A DNA stretch of 64,000 nt from assembly GCF_030272615.1 (NCBI RefSeq), contig NC_081407.1:435400730-435464729 (forward strand), given 5' to 3'. The notes beneath the pieces are model-generated. The model had not been told where the DNA came from. It was given only the letters and a program-made list of their open reading frames with translations, and did no database searches. Positions 13,434 through 24,443 of this stretch are shown here, piece by piece. The translations under genes and the position numbers were made by a program. Each line of letters begins with the position of its first letter. The first letter of the stretch is position 1. This DNA comes from Cryptomeria japonica (taxonomy: Eukaryota > Streptophyta > Pinopsida > Cupressales > Cupressaceae).

Positions 13434-13674
13434 GGACCATCCCTTTTGGTGAGTCTTTTTGCACCGATAGTGTTATATCCTCAAAGACCTTTTCTTGTTG
13501 ATGAGAACCATTTCCACTTTCCTCGATATCTTTTATCGATGGAGTTACTGTCTTCGATGAGTCCTTTCCGAAGTTCATCGGCATTTTCTTTCTTCGATGC
13601 CCTTTTTATATTGATGAGACATCACTGGGTCTCATCGATACTGTTTGAATCTTAGATACTTCGATAGAATGCTT
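13434..13674. repeat. Direct repeat B, left copy (TCGATG-rich)
   Basis: About 240 bp, from CATCCCTTTTGGTGAGTC to GATAGAATGCTTTTA, repeated closely at 14078-14316. It belongs to a TCGATG-rich block (13434-14334). Confidence 0.85.
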
Positions 13675-14077
13675 TTAGACTTGTTCGATAACTTATGGGT
13701 AATTACGGTATCAATGAAAATGATGATGTCTTCCAAAGAGAGATGGCTTCTATCGATGAAACCATGTGTATCAGAGACATGCCTTTTAGTCTCCTCGAAA
13801 CTCATTCTCATCAAAATCTTTTTGATGTCTGTCAAGTTTCATGTCGAAGAAACTTTGGACTTTGGTGACTTCTTTTGTCCTCCCATCGAAACTCATATCC
13901 TTATCGATATCATTCATCGATGTAGTTTTCTTCTGTTTTATTGATATCACTTTTTCAATGAGAATGCTTCTTTTGGTGAATCTTCTTTATCTTCATCGAT
14001 GATATTGTTTCTTCAAAAGCCTTTTCTCATCGGTGGGGGCCACTTCTGCTTTCTTCGATTCCTTTTGTTGGTGGGAC

Positions 14078-14316
14078 CATCCCTTTCAGTGAGTCTTTTT
14101 GCATCGATAGTGTTATATCCTCAAAGACCTTTTCTTGTCGATGAGAACCATCTCCACTTTCCTCAATATCTTTTATTGATGGAGTTACTGTCTTTGATGA
14201 GTCCTTTCTGAAGTTCATCGGCATTTTCTTTCTTCGATGCCCCTTTCATATTGATGAGACATCACTGGGTCTCATTGATACTATTTGAATCTTAGATACT
14301 TCGATAGAATGCTTTT
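14078..14316. repeat. Direct repeat B, right copy
   Basis: Near-identical to 13434-13674 by eye. Most differences are C/T or G/A changes within TCGAT motifs (for example TCGATG becoming TTGATG). Confidence 0.85.
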
Positions 14317-14334
14317 ATCCAAGAAAGAAGTCTT

Positions 14335-14763
14335 TATCACTGGGTCCCGTCAAACCTTTTCGCTACTACGCGATAGGTAACTTTCAGGCATGTTGAGTTC
14401 ACGAATCCATGCAGGCCATCCAATTGACTAAGAGTTGAGCAACAATTACAAGGCCCGACGATCATTAGAAAAGGTAATTTAAAGGTGAATAAAAATTAAA
14501 ACATTTAAAAGGACCGCCTAGGTAAAAAACAATAGGGGGAACACTTTGCATGACAAAAGGACACATTACTTAAGTGAATAAAGTAACACAGAAATAGAAT
14601 TATAAGGGTTTTTTCTCAGACATTTTGAAAGTGATTAAACCTAAACCCTAAACCCTCTTTAGGACCCAAAGCAATAGAAGTCACAAGGCCATACTAGATT
14701 CAAGAATTTCATAGACTTAGCCAATTATGGAAAAGAATACCCTTTTTTAAACAGTGATAACAG
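14335..14763. repeat. Direct repeat A, right copy
   Basis: Collinear with 13010-13433. The A copies bracket a ~900-bp TCGATG-rich block that contains both B copies, giving the order A-B-(spacer)-B'-A'. Confidence 0.75.
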
Positions 14764-14968
14764 TAACCTCTGAACCTTTATCTCTTCCCTCAAAAATGAA
14801 ACTTGCCATTTGAATTCCTTTCTCATATTGATTAGCTTAATAATATTTGTTCAATGTTTTTTATTGTTAAAAGATTACCTTCCTTTTATTTTGAAATGCT
14901 CAATTTTTTATCTTAATATAGATCACAATTTATTTTCTGTAAGTATAGAATTAATGGAATATTACATA

Positions 14969-14980
14969 TGGTATTAGAGC
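14969..14980 (+). other. Remnant primer-binding site (initiator tRNA-Met type)
   Basis: TGGTATTAGAGC differs by one C-to-T change from the plant retroelement PBS TGGTATCAGAGC. It is preceded by a possible LTR end (TTACA at 14962-14966) and the 2-bp spacer TA, the same layout as in the intact Copia copy at 50930. I could not delimit the LTR to the left. The following 400 bp hold no gene. Confidence 0.5.
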
Positions 14981-15398
14981 AACCAAGTTTGACATTGAAC
15001 CTTAGGCTTTCCACCTATAAACAAAACTATATACATATGCAGGCGCACCATGGTTGAGATAATATGCATGCGCACTATATACAAAACTATATTCGCAAGT
15101 AAATCTTTTATTCAAATCCACAATATGAAACACAAAGTTTTACTGGAAGAACACAAGTAACCTTATCTCCTTTAGATAATATCACAAGCAACTGCCTATA
15201 GAAAGATGCAGTAATCCACAACATATACACAAAGGAAAGATGACTGATTATATTATGTATATTCGCAAAATGGTACAATAGTAAGCCTGAGGGTATATTC
15301 TACTTCTTCTCTAATAATCCTTATTGTTACAAAAATTCCCTCATTTATATGAGGGTATACATTGTCACCAAGCATCGTGGCTTTTCAGCACATAACTA

Positions 15399-18300
15399 TT
15401 AATTTGCACTTTTGTTAACAAACTGGAAGATAAACAACTTCAAAATTCCTATGTGTTCAATGTACTTATCATCTTTATACATTAGAGCATCATTGTTTAG
15501 TGTCCTCATGTCGCTTTCTATCTGGAAATGATTGGATAGAATATTGTTAACACAAAGTGATAAATCTTTGTCCCGATCCAACTCTGCTACTGCTCGATTC
15601 TTCTCATCACTGAACACTTGTTTCCACTATTCCAACGATACTAACTCACCATTACTATAAAAAGAGGGCACCCTAGGGGTATTCCCATCGTCCAGTCTCT
15701 GATGCTCTTTCCTTAATTGATTTGCCAATTCATCATGGGACTTCAAGTGAGCCTCGACTTTAATTTTCTCACTTGGATTCATTAGACTCTTGTCATTCAT
15801 CAAGCCTTCCAACTGAGACCTGATCCTTTCATGCTCTTTCACAGCTTTGACTGTTCCAGTGTATGTCTTCCAATAGATTTCTATAACTTGCATCATACTT
15901 TTGAATCTATGATCAACGACCTTGAGAACTAACTTATACATCTTTTGTTGTTCCTTTTTTAGTTGCCAAGATGTCTTTTCGGCCCTGTTCCTCCAATACA
16001 TAGCGTCTGTCAAGGCATCCATGGCATCTCTGTCAACACCGTATGTCATCCCTGTTTGACTGGTACCTGTATCAGTCTGAAGCAATCTTGCTTACAGCCT
16101 TTATTTTTCTTCATCGGTTTTCTCATATAGGCTTTTGTATGTACAATTTTCTTGGACTGGAAACTCTATCTGATCTTGATTTAGTTTAGCGACATCCAAA
16201 TTTAGCTTGGCAGTTGTTCTAGGGTCAGTCTTTCCAACCTGCTACACCATCAAATATCAAAAAGCTTCTTCTGTATCAACCAATATAGGTCTTTAATGTT
16301 TGGGATAGATAGCACACTGTAGAAGAGCCTTCTGATCTAGATCATATCCTAATCCTCTAAAGAGTTTATCAATCTCTTTTGGCATCATTTGCCTACTTGG
16401 GTCCTGTTTCTTGAGGAATTCATCAAACAAAAAGGCAGAGTTCATATCCCATCCAGAGTATAATAGCACACCAGCTTCCTTAAGCAACTGTCTTCCCTTC
16501 TCAGGTGTCATTTCTCTCATCACAAGATCCATCTCCTCTTGTAACTTTTGAAGCTGCTGCTCTTCTTCACTATTTCTCATGTTATTCCTAATTTGAGATC
16601 CTTTATGTTGATAGAGGAATGTGGTGAACTCCTTCAAAGCAATGAAGTCACTATCATCAATGAAATCCTCATGCTCCAGGAATCTGATGTCAGCCACTTC
16701 TTGGACATTCAGTTGTCTTGTTGCCAAGTCTATCAGTGTATCCTCTACATAACCAAGGGGGTAATCCTCTGCATAACCAGGGGGTAATCCTCTCGAGGAG
16801 TGAATGGAATGATGCCAGATGTGGAAGAAGGAGACATATGAGCCAAAGGCTCTGTATTCCTAATAATATCAATGTAATCCCTAAAAACATGAGGTGAGAC
16901 TCCCTCAAGTATTTCCAATTCATGCTCCACAAGTTTGTTGGCCAATTCCAAGGGGTCTTCAATCTTTTGTAGCACGTTCTCATCCATTTTCCTTTTATAA
17001 AGCTTCCATTTATAAGCCTACATTTCTTTCTCAAACTTTATTCGCTTCACTCTAGCCTCTTCTCTACCAATGTTCTTAATGAGGTCATTCGGTAGGTAAG
17101 ATTTATGCTCTCTAGCCTTCAACTTTTGTGATGACCGGGCTATCCTTATGTATCCTTCAGGATTGAAATTGGGCCTTGGATCCCCCATAGCCATGCCATA
17201 ATAATCCAATTTTGTCTGCAGCAGGCCATAACTCTTTGAACTTTTCACAATAAAATCTAAAAATACTAACAACCCAAGTACAATTGATTGTTTTCCATGG
17301 CTTGTCAGATGTTCTGTACTCACTATTGACAGTTGCCTCACAATTTCTAGACAAGCCACTTTGTTAGGGGCTGTAAGTGGTAGTAAGTATGGTCTCCCTT
17401 CGAACCCGTATACCTTGACTTGTGTGCAGTCTGAAAAACAATACCAATCTCTCCAATTGTGTTCAATTGAGGGATCTTCAATGAAATATTTTAGTCTTAG
17501 GAATCTTTGAACCTCTGGTGCAAGGGCATGATCGCACGGGCATCCCAACAGTCTATATAATTGCTTGACAAAGAACTCCTCAAAATTCCAATATTGATTA
17601 TTCACATACCTCTGGTCCCATGAAGAAACCCATAGTTGCACTGATTTTCTCATTCCAGCATTGTCATATGTCCTAACACATAACTCTTCTGGCCATAACC
17701 CTTCATCTTGGCCCACATACAATAGCATATTCATAAGTAAGGAATAATGCTTGAAATTAACATTGATGACATCCCCCTTTAACTTTTCTAACCCATGATT
17801 CAAAACCTCAACCAAATAAGCAGAAAAGTCAAAGAAGCGGGGGTCCTTAGATTGCAAATTGACACAAATGACCATGGCTGCAATATCCATCAAAGGATGG
17901 GCTTTTATCCCTAGCACTTGGGCAACACAGTAATAGGTATACTTAAAATATGGATGGAAAGAGTTGACATCATAGGGAGCTTTGTCATCTTGACCTAGTG
18001 GCACTAAGGACCCTGCATTCCTAGGTCTATGTATAGGGAGTCTCTACATTTTGTAAATGTGCTCTAGGTTAAAATATTCACTTGTTAACTTCTTGAGCTC
18101 AATAAATTCTTCAAATCCCCAATCCAACTCAAACATGGTGTCAATAACCTCCTTTGTGATTGCAAGAATTGGCTCATCTATGTAGTTATATATGGTCCTG
18201 GTTTTAGGGTCATAATTGTTTGCCAATGCCTTCATGAGCTCCACATTCATGAATACATTAGCCATAGCTAGCCTTCCTAAGTTCAATTGCCATAAATTAT

Positions 18301-18574
18301 TGATAGGTTGAGGGGTAACTCTTCTATTGTAACCATATATGAATAATTCATACCCTCTCAACTCTGTCCATATGTCTCCAAGATCCTCAAATCGGTCCTC
18401 TAGGCCTTCCTCATCAGCTCTAATCTTCTTGGACCTCAAACTAGATGATGGGCACTGGTCAATCAGGTCCTAGGCCAAAGAATGCCCTTCCTCTTTTTGT
18501 CTTTTAGGTTTTTATTCTACAACGATAGGTTCTTTTCCCTTTCTGGTCTTATTAGTTTTAGATGATGATTCCAT
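15399..18574 (-). pseudogene. Uncharacterised repeat-borne protein family, copy 2 (broken)
   Basis: Clear homologue of copy 1 (8219-11778). I place the start at the ATG at 18574 (MESSSKTNK, lysine-rich), which is in frame with what follows. TAA at 18512-18514 and TAG at 18470-18472, 18044 and 17018 interrupt the first frame. A shift near 16745-16792 leads into a second frame with stops at 16293 and 15627, ending at 15399. Shared landmarks: GRLAMANVFMNVEL followed by NNYDPKTRTI; the AYLVEVLNHGL helix; VQLWVSSWD; HNWRDWY; VYGFEGRPYLLP (about 17400); and MTPEKGRQLLKEAGVL (about 16505), matching TPEKGR..AGVL of copy 1. The C-terminal third is coiled-coil-like and rich in Glu, Lys and Gln. Function unknown. 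No catalytic motif of a known transposase, protease or polymerase is visible. Confidence 0.6.
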
Positions 18575-19690
18575 TTGAATTTTGAAAAAGAGGTCTGTGT
18601 GCAAACAACTTACTTGGAATTACTGAGCTTTATCTGTGAATTTGCCTAATTCCTTCTTTCAGTTCATCGCCTGTGAATTCCTTAATGATGTGCCCTTTGA
18701 TGGTTGATCCACTACTTATGGCGTATTTAATCAGTTAGTAATGGTGCTTTAGACAACGGTCACTCGGGTACACATTTGAATTTAATGGCGATGTGACCAT
18801 CCCTGGGTTTTGTTTATGATTTTCACGACAATCAATAATCATTTCGATGAGGATATGTCTTTTGATCATTTGTTTCTTTAGTCCATCGATCTCTTTTTTT
18901 CTATTGACAATACTTTTGTTTTGAATATTACTTCGATCAAGCATTTTTTCCCTTCATCGAAATACTGTATTCGGTCAGTATACCTGTCTCCTCATTGAAA
19001 CATATCTGATATCCATCGGGTCTTATGTCAAAGAAACCTTGGGCTTTGGAGTCCTCCTTTATTTTTCCATCGAAATACTTCTTTCATCGATATCACTATG
19101 CCCCATTGATGAATGAGTCTATTATCTCACCGAAGCTTTTCTTTATTTTCCCTTATCGTTCTTCACCGATAAAGTTACATCGGCAAAACCACGCATATCG
19201 AGAACATGCCTTTTAACCTCCTCAAAACCTATATCCTCATCGATATCTTTTATCGATGTAGCTTCCTTTTGTTTGATCGATATTATTCTTTTGATGAAAA
19301 TGCTCCTTTCAGTGGGTCCTTTTTATGTTGCACTGATAGTATTATTTCCTCGAGAACTTTTCCCGTCGATGAAGACCCTCTCTACTTTCTTCGATATCCT
19401 TTGTCGATGAAGTTTAACCTCCTCAAAACCTATATCCTCATCAATATCATTTATCGATGTAGCTTCTTTTTGTCTGATTGATATTATTCTTTCGATGAAA
19501 ACGCTCCTTTCGATGGGTCCTTTTTATGTTGCACTGATAGTATTATTTCCTTGAGAACTTTTCCCGTCAATGAAGACCCTCTCTGCTTTCTTCAATATCT
19601 TTTGTCGATGAAGTTATTATCTTCAAAGAGTCCTTTCGGCATTTCCTTCCTTCGATGGCTCTTTTATATTGATGATAATTATTATTTTTT
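18575..19690. repeat. TCGATG-rich leader region of copy 2
   Basis: From about 18780 the sequence is dense in ATCGAT / TCGATG / TCGAAA motifs, resembling 13434-14334 upstream of copy 1. The phrase GAACATGCCTTTTAACCTCCTC at 19200 has a near match (GACATGCCTTTTAGTCTCCTC) at 13776. No coding frame is supported. It lies on the 5' side of the minus-strand gene. Confidence 0.6.
19211..19613. repeat. Two-copy tandem repeat, 201-bp period
   Basis: TTTAACCTCCTCAAAACC begins at 19212 and again at 19413. The two units stay aligned to TTGTCGATGAAGTT, with scattered mostly C/T differences. It sits inside the TCGATG-rich leader of copy 2. Confidence 0.85.
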
Positions 19691-19937
19691 TTAATAAAAA
19701 TGATCATTGTCGGAATTACAATGAATACCAAGCTTTCGACCGACGACTTCTTTGACTGTTGGTAGAGTCCATTGGATTTTCGAATTTTTGATAGGCATGG
19801 CATCATCGACCAATCCGACACTGAGTTTTCGATAGTGGATTTTATCGACACTCTGACGAAAATTCATCGAAAATCTGACAAACAACCGTCGGAAATCAGC
19901 TCTGAATGTACTAGTGTGGGGAACTTCATCCTTGGGT

Positions 19938-20767
19938 GTTGTTGGTTCCCAAAACCATAGATTGGAAAATCAAAAGACTTGCCAAATCCTCAAGTAGCCC
20001 AATCAGTCTTGGCCAACGAATAGGGACAATCAAGGACTAGATCCCTCTGCACTTTAGGCTTCACTGAACCTAGGTGGGTGTGACTCTTCCTCTCAAGAAC
20101 AAAAGAGGTTATAGTGGATTTAAACCTTTTAGCAAGTTTACACAACTAGAAAATTATCGTTCTGCCACTATGCTTTATTATGTGCTTTAACTGAATGCTT
20201 TGAAAAGAAGTGATTGTGAATGTATATTGAAAATGAGATTGCTTTCAGGACTTAAATGAAATCTACATAGATCAGTTCATATAGGATTTGGGAAGAACGT
20301 TTCTCTATCAAGGACCTTGAATGCATACAGATCAAAAACCTTAAAAGATCAATAATAGACAAGTGCCTCTATCTAGAGATATATATGACACTTTGTGGAC
20401 AAAATATCTTATCAACTCAAGAGACAATTTATCATCAACTATGAAGGTTCAGTATGCGTTACACAAACAATAAGAACTCAATCTTTCACTTAATGCAATG
20501 ACATGTGATTCACATCATAGAAAATCTATAAACAAATTTATCAAGAGGACAAAGACAATCATCAACAAAAAAGTGTACACAATATTTGGAAAAAGAAACA
20601 ACAAACCTTATATATTAATCTTCAGGAAATAATTGCATACATAAGCTGCACTTGCAGATACTCCATTACAAATTGCTTGCACAAAATGTTACTTCTTCTT
20701 CCTATAGACTTCCCTAATATAAAAATTACATTTAGTCCTTACAATAGTATGTTGTTCTCATGATTCC
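19938..20767 (+). repeat. Left inverted arm
   Basis: 830 bp. Landmarks are CACCTAGGTTCAGTG-type sequence near the outer end (20057-20080, as its partner), ATATATATGACACTTTGTGGAC near 20385, and AGACTTCCCTAATA near 20710. All recur in the right arm on the other strand. Confidence 0.85.
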
Positions 20768-21281
20768 CTGTATGGAAATAAAACTATTTTCCAGGTTTTA
20801 GATCTTCGTTAGCCCATTTCTCATATTTTTGAGGGCAGAAGTAAAGATAGTTTTCAGATGTTTGTCAATGAAATTTTTAGGATTAAAAGGTTGTCAACTT
20901 TGGTGATTAAAATCTCCGTGCTCAGAAATGATCTTGGAAAACCATTTGGTGAAAGTTTCTTTGGTATATGGGACTATGTTCCCATAATATTTCATGAGAA
21001 TCAGAGAAGTTCTAACCTGCCTTTTAATTGTTTTTTGACTAATCCCAACATAAAAATACGTCAGAATTTTTTTTAAAATTTGAACAATTAGAGGACAACC
21101 CACTTAATATTTTGATGTCAAATGTTTCTATTTTAATTTTCATAGAGATCGAAGCTCGTTTGATGTGTTATTTTAAAATTTATATTGCCCGCGACTAGCT
21201 CTAGCAGGCCAGTTTACAAAGCAAGCATCAAAATTTGGTGAGCTACTTGAAATTTGAAATAAAAACCATGTTTTATGTAAA

Positions 21282-21386
21282 CCAAAGGGTGTGTCCTTTG
21301 GAAAACAACTATTTGTAACTCCCTCCTATGTATGAAAGGGTGCATCCTTTCATATGTGCCTATGGATTCACATACTTATAGGGAGT
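21282..21386. other. Hairpin cluster in the core of the foldback-like element
   Basis: CCAAAGG-GTGTGT-CCTTTGG at 21282-21301 is a perfect 7-bp stem. TATGAAAGG..CCTTTCATA at 21331-21354 is a perfect 9-bp stem. The second is enclosed by ACTCCCT (21318-21324) and AGGGAGT (21380-21386). A related CCAAAGGGTATGTCTCTTTG occurs at about 33008. Confidence 0.75.
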
Positions 21387-21407
21387 CATTTTTTATGTAA
21401 AAGAGGA

Positions 21408-22241
21408 GGAATCATGAGAACAACATGCTGATGTAAGGACTGAATGTAATTTTTGTATTAGGGAAGTCTATAGGAAGAAGAAGTATCATTTTGTGCAAGC
21501 AATCTATAATGGAGTATCTGCAAGTGTAGCTTATGTATGCAATTATTTCCTGAAGATTAATATACAAGGTTCACCATTTCTTTTTCGAAATATTGTGTAC
21601 ACTTTTGTGTTGATGATTATCTTTGTCCTCTTGATAAATTTGTTTATAGATTTTCTATGATGTGAATCACATGCCGTTGCATTAAGTGAAATATTAAGTT
21701 CTTATTGTTTGTGTAACACAAACTGAACCTTCATAGTTGATGATAAATTGTCTCTTGAGTTGATAAGATATTTTGTCCACAAAGTGTCATATATATCTCT
21801 GGATAGAGGCACTGGTCTATTATTGATCTTTTAAGGTTTTTGATCTGTATGCATTCAAGGTCCTTGATAGAGAAATGTTCTTCCCAAATCCTATATGAAT
21901 TGATCTATGCAGATTTCATTTAAGTCCTAAAAGCAATCTCATTTTCAATATACATTCACAATCACTTCTTTTCAAAGCATTCAATTAAAGCACATAATAA
22001 AACATAGTTGCGGAACAATAATTTGCTAGTTGTGTAAACTTGCTAAAAGGTTTAAATCCACTATAAATAACCTCTTTTGTGCTTGAGAGGAAGAGGCACA
22101 CCCACCTAGGTTCAGTGGAGCCTAAAGTGCAAAGGGATCTAGTCCTTGACTGTCCCTATTCATTGGCCAAGGTTGATTGGACTACTTGAGGATTTGGCAA
22201 GTCTTTTGGTTTTCCAATCTGTGGTTTTGGGAACCAACAAC
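21408..22241 (-). repeat. Right inverted arm
   Basis: 834 bp, reverse complement of 19938-20767. The last 60 bp overlap the 3' end of a short minus-strand frame (22182-22553), so that frame runs into the arm. Confidence 0.85.
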
Positions 22242-22553
22242 TGTATTATTTGGTGATGATGCTATGGAAGGTTCTTGCAAGCTTTCAAGAGGCGTAGGAA
22301 TAGATGTTTTTGGAGAGTCAATTTTCTTATCGGGGCATGAGCCATTGCTAGACACAGGTGCACGATTTTGATCTTCCTCAACAAAATCCTTTAGGGTTCT
22401 CTTTAAGAGTTGCATAAAAGAGCCACCTTTCTTTGGAGATGTATTTGAATCCTTTTGAGGTTTTGACATAGTTGGCTTTTGATTTTGGACTTGTTTGATT
22501 TCTCTGATATGTTGGCTTGTTATGTCTTCTTGTATTTTATTTTGGTATGCCAT
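22242..22553 (-). CDS. Unrecognised partial ORF, possible remnant
   Basis: A minus-strand frame opens at the ATG at 22553 (MAYQNKIQED) and is open to 22182, where it has run into the right inverted arm. It is hydrophilic, rich in Lys, Gln, Ser and Pro, with no domain I recognise. Copia A inserted immediately upstream: its LTR begins at 22557, and the 5 bp before it are ATGTT (22552-22556). Any upstream coding sequence is therefore cut off. It may be a remnant of the sequence into which Copia A jumped, or chance. Confidence 0.25.
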
Positions 22554-22556
22554 GTT

Positions 22557-23999
22557 TGATAGTTCTGATACTTAATATAAGTACAGATCCAATAGCCAAC
22601 AAGATGAGAGGGGTGAATCATACAAACTTATTCATCCATAAAAACATCAGATTCAACCTCGGTAACATATATTAGTCATATAATAAAAACTGTCAAACAT
22701 GTAAACTCAAAAGCATATGAACAATATAAACCTCATAACACCAGATTTAACGTGGAAACCCAAATAGGGAAAAACCACTATGGGATTTCGGACCCACTAA
22801 GAAACATACTCTTCTAGAGTATGCTTGGTTAAAAGCCAATCCTATTAAAGATTACAAAACACATTGCTAGATGTGACCCAATTAAGGGATTTCCCTCAGA
22901 TCTGTTAGGATCTTCACTTTGTTAGAAGTGACCTTGTCAAGGGATTTCAAACACTCATTTAGAATGTCACCTTGTTAGAGGATTTACATTTAAGACTGTT
23001 AAGTCCACTCGGTTAAGAGATTTCCTGTCACTTTCACAAAATAATAGTAATACAATCTATCTGCGACTTCACATCTAAAATAGAACTAATCTTGTCTATC
23101 TGCTGGGCATCAATACTCTATTATTCTAATAGGTCTTCAAGCTTCTGTGCTCGGTAATCACTATGTAGCATCCCTGTGCATACACTTGCCCACATATATT
23201 GTTTATCAACAGTTCCTTATTTATAAACAATCTTCTAACAGCTTAATCTCCTTGATCACATTTCCCATGATCAATCATAGCCATCAGATCTTCAATCTTG
23301 TCCAGGTTCATTGTATCTTTCGATTTGAAAACATTTTACCCTACCTCAGAACTTGCACAATCATCTTGGAACTTGTGTTAGGGTAATGCGGTTCAATCTG
23401 AGCTATAGATCTTCTTGTCGACTTTCCATTGCCTTCGATTCATTAAAAAAAAAATTCTATGGCTTGCCAATCATTGATCCGCTCCAGCTCATCAACATCT
23501 TTCATTAAATATCATATGTAAACATTTAATGCATTTTTTTATAGCTCGGTTACAACTCGGTGAATACTAAACTTTACTTGGTAGACATTATGTCTTTATT
23601 AACCAACTGCAATAACCTTAGGGTTTACCGACTAGGTTCTTTGCTTGATAACATAGTATAGTATTAACCTTTACATTTTACAACATATGTATGATGTTAG
23701 AACAATCTAAAACATCAAGATCTCATCATTGTCTAACTCGGTAATAGTTGCCCATTGAATACCTTATTCATCATATTCTTTCCTATGTCTTTACCAACTT
23801 CTTCAAATCATACTTCTTAAGATATGGCAACATCATACTGAATTAGAAAATCAATTTCTTGACATCAATGACAAAATAATAATATCAAGACAGTAAACAT
23901 CCTTAATCAGTTATATCCATAATCATTAACAACCTTCTCAATATCCTTATTGAAATGCCAACAATCTCCCATTGTTTGTTATAATGCCAAATGCCAACA
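22557..23999 (-). repeat. 3' LTR of Copia A
   Basis: 1,443 bp, TG..CA on the minus strand (starts TGTTGGCATT at 23999, ends ACTATCA at 22557). It has the TATA motif TATAAATA at 23218-23225. Relative to the other LTRs it lacks about 40 bp near 23083, where the 5' LTR has GCTAAAGCAGATTC. Its homopolymer tract is only 4 G (22610-22613). Confidence 0.92.
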
Positions 24000-24000
24000 A

Positions 24001-24011
24001 TCTCCCCCTTT
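24001..24011 (-). other. Polypurine tract of Copia A
   Basis: AAAGGGGGAGA on the minus strand, one base from the 3' LTR start. It is the same tract as at 55588-55598 in element B and would prime plus-strand DNA synthesis. Confidence 0.85.
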
Positions 24012-24443
24012 GGCATTGGTGGCAAAACCAATTGATTTGACCTTTAAGAATTCGGATTGCTGTGATTCTGAAATGCTGAAATGCTCTCCCCCATACATCA
24101 GACTTCTCTCCTAGTTTCAATCTGTAGTCTTTTCTCAGTTTTCTCCCCCTAGGTAGGTCTTCTCCTTCTTGGTCTTCTCCTTGGTCTTCTCCCCCTTTGA
24201 CAACAATGCCAAAAAGAATAGAACTAAAACATAATTTCTTGCTGTAAGAAGTTATTTCATGCTGTTGTGTATCAACTGAGTCTCAGTCAGAGCATTTGTT
24301 TACAATTTTGTATCATTTTCTGTATTATTCCAGTATTATTTCTAGTACACTTTCAGAAAAACATTCTAAAATGTATCACTCCACATCAGCTCCCTAAAAG
24401 ATATTCAATAGAGTCATCGAAGTGATGCTTTCACCGATCTCGG

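Larger units (their letters stand above)
19938..22241. mobile_element. Foldback-like element with ~830-bp inverted arms
   Basis: The left arm (19938-20767) and right arm (21408-22241) are reverse complements along their whole length, differing by scattered substitutions and a few 1-4 bp indels. The outer end reads GTTGTTGGTTCCCAAAACC on the left strand and its complement on the right; the inner end is at CTCATGATTCC. A 640-bp unique core (20768-21407) lies between. The flanks outside the arms do not match. I found no convincing TSD and no transposase. It could be a Foldback or MULE-type long-TIR element, or an inverted duplication of an LTR-like sequence, since the arms contain LTR-like non-coding sequence. 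Read-through transcription would give a long hairpin RNA. Confidence 0.75.

Noticed and set aside
13434-14334. CRISPR-like or regulatory operator array from regularly spaced TCGATG
   Set aside because: Spacing is irregular and the context is a plant repeat; treated as a repeat block only.
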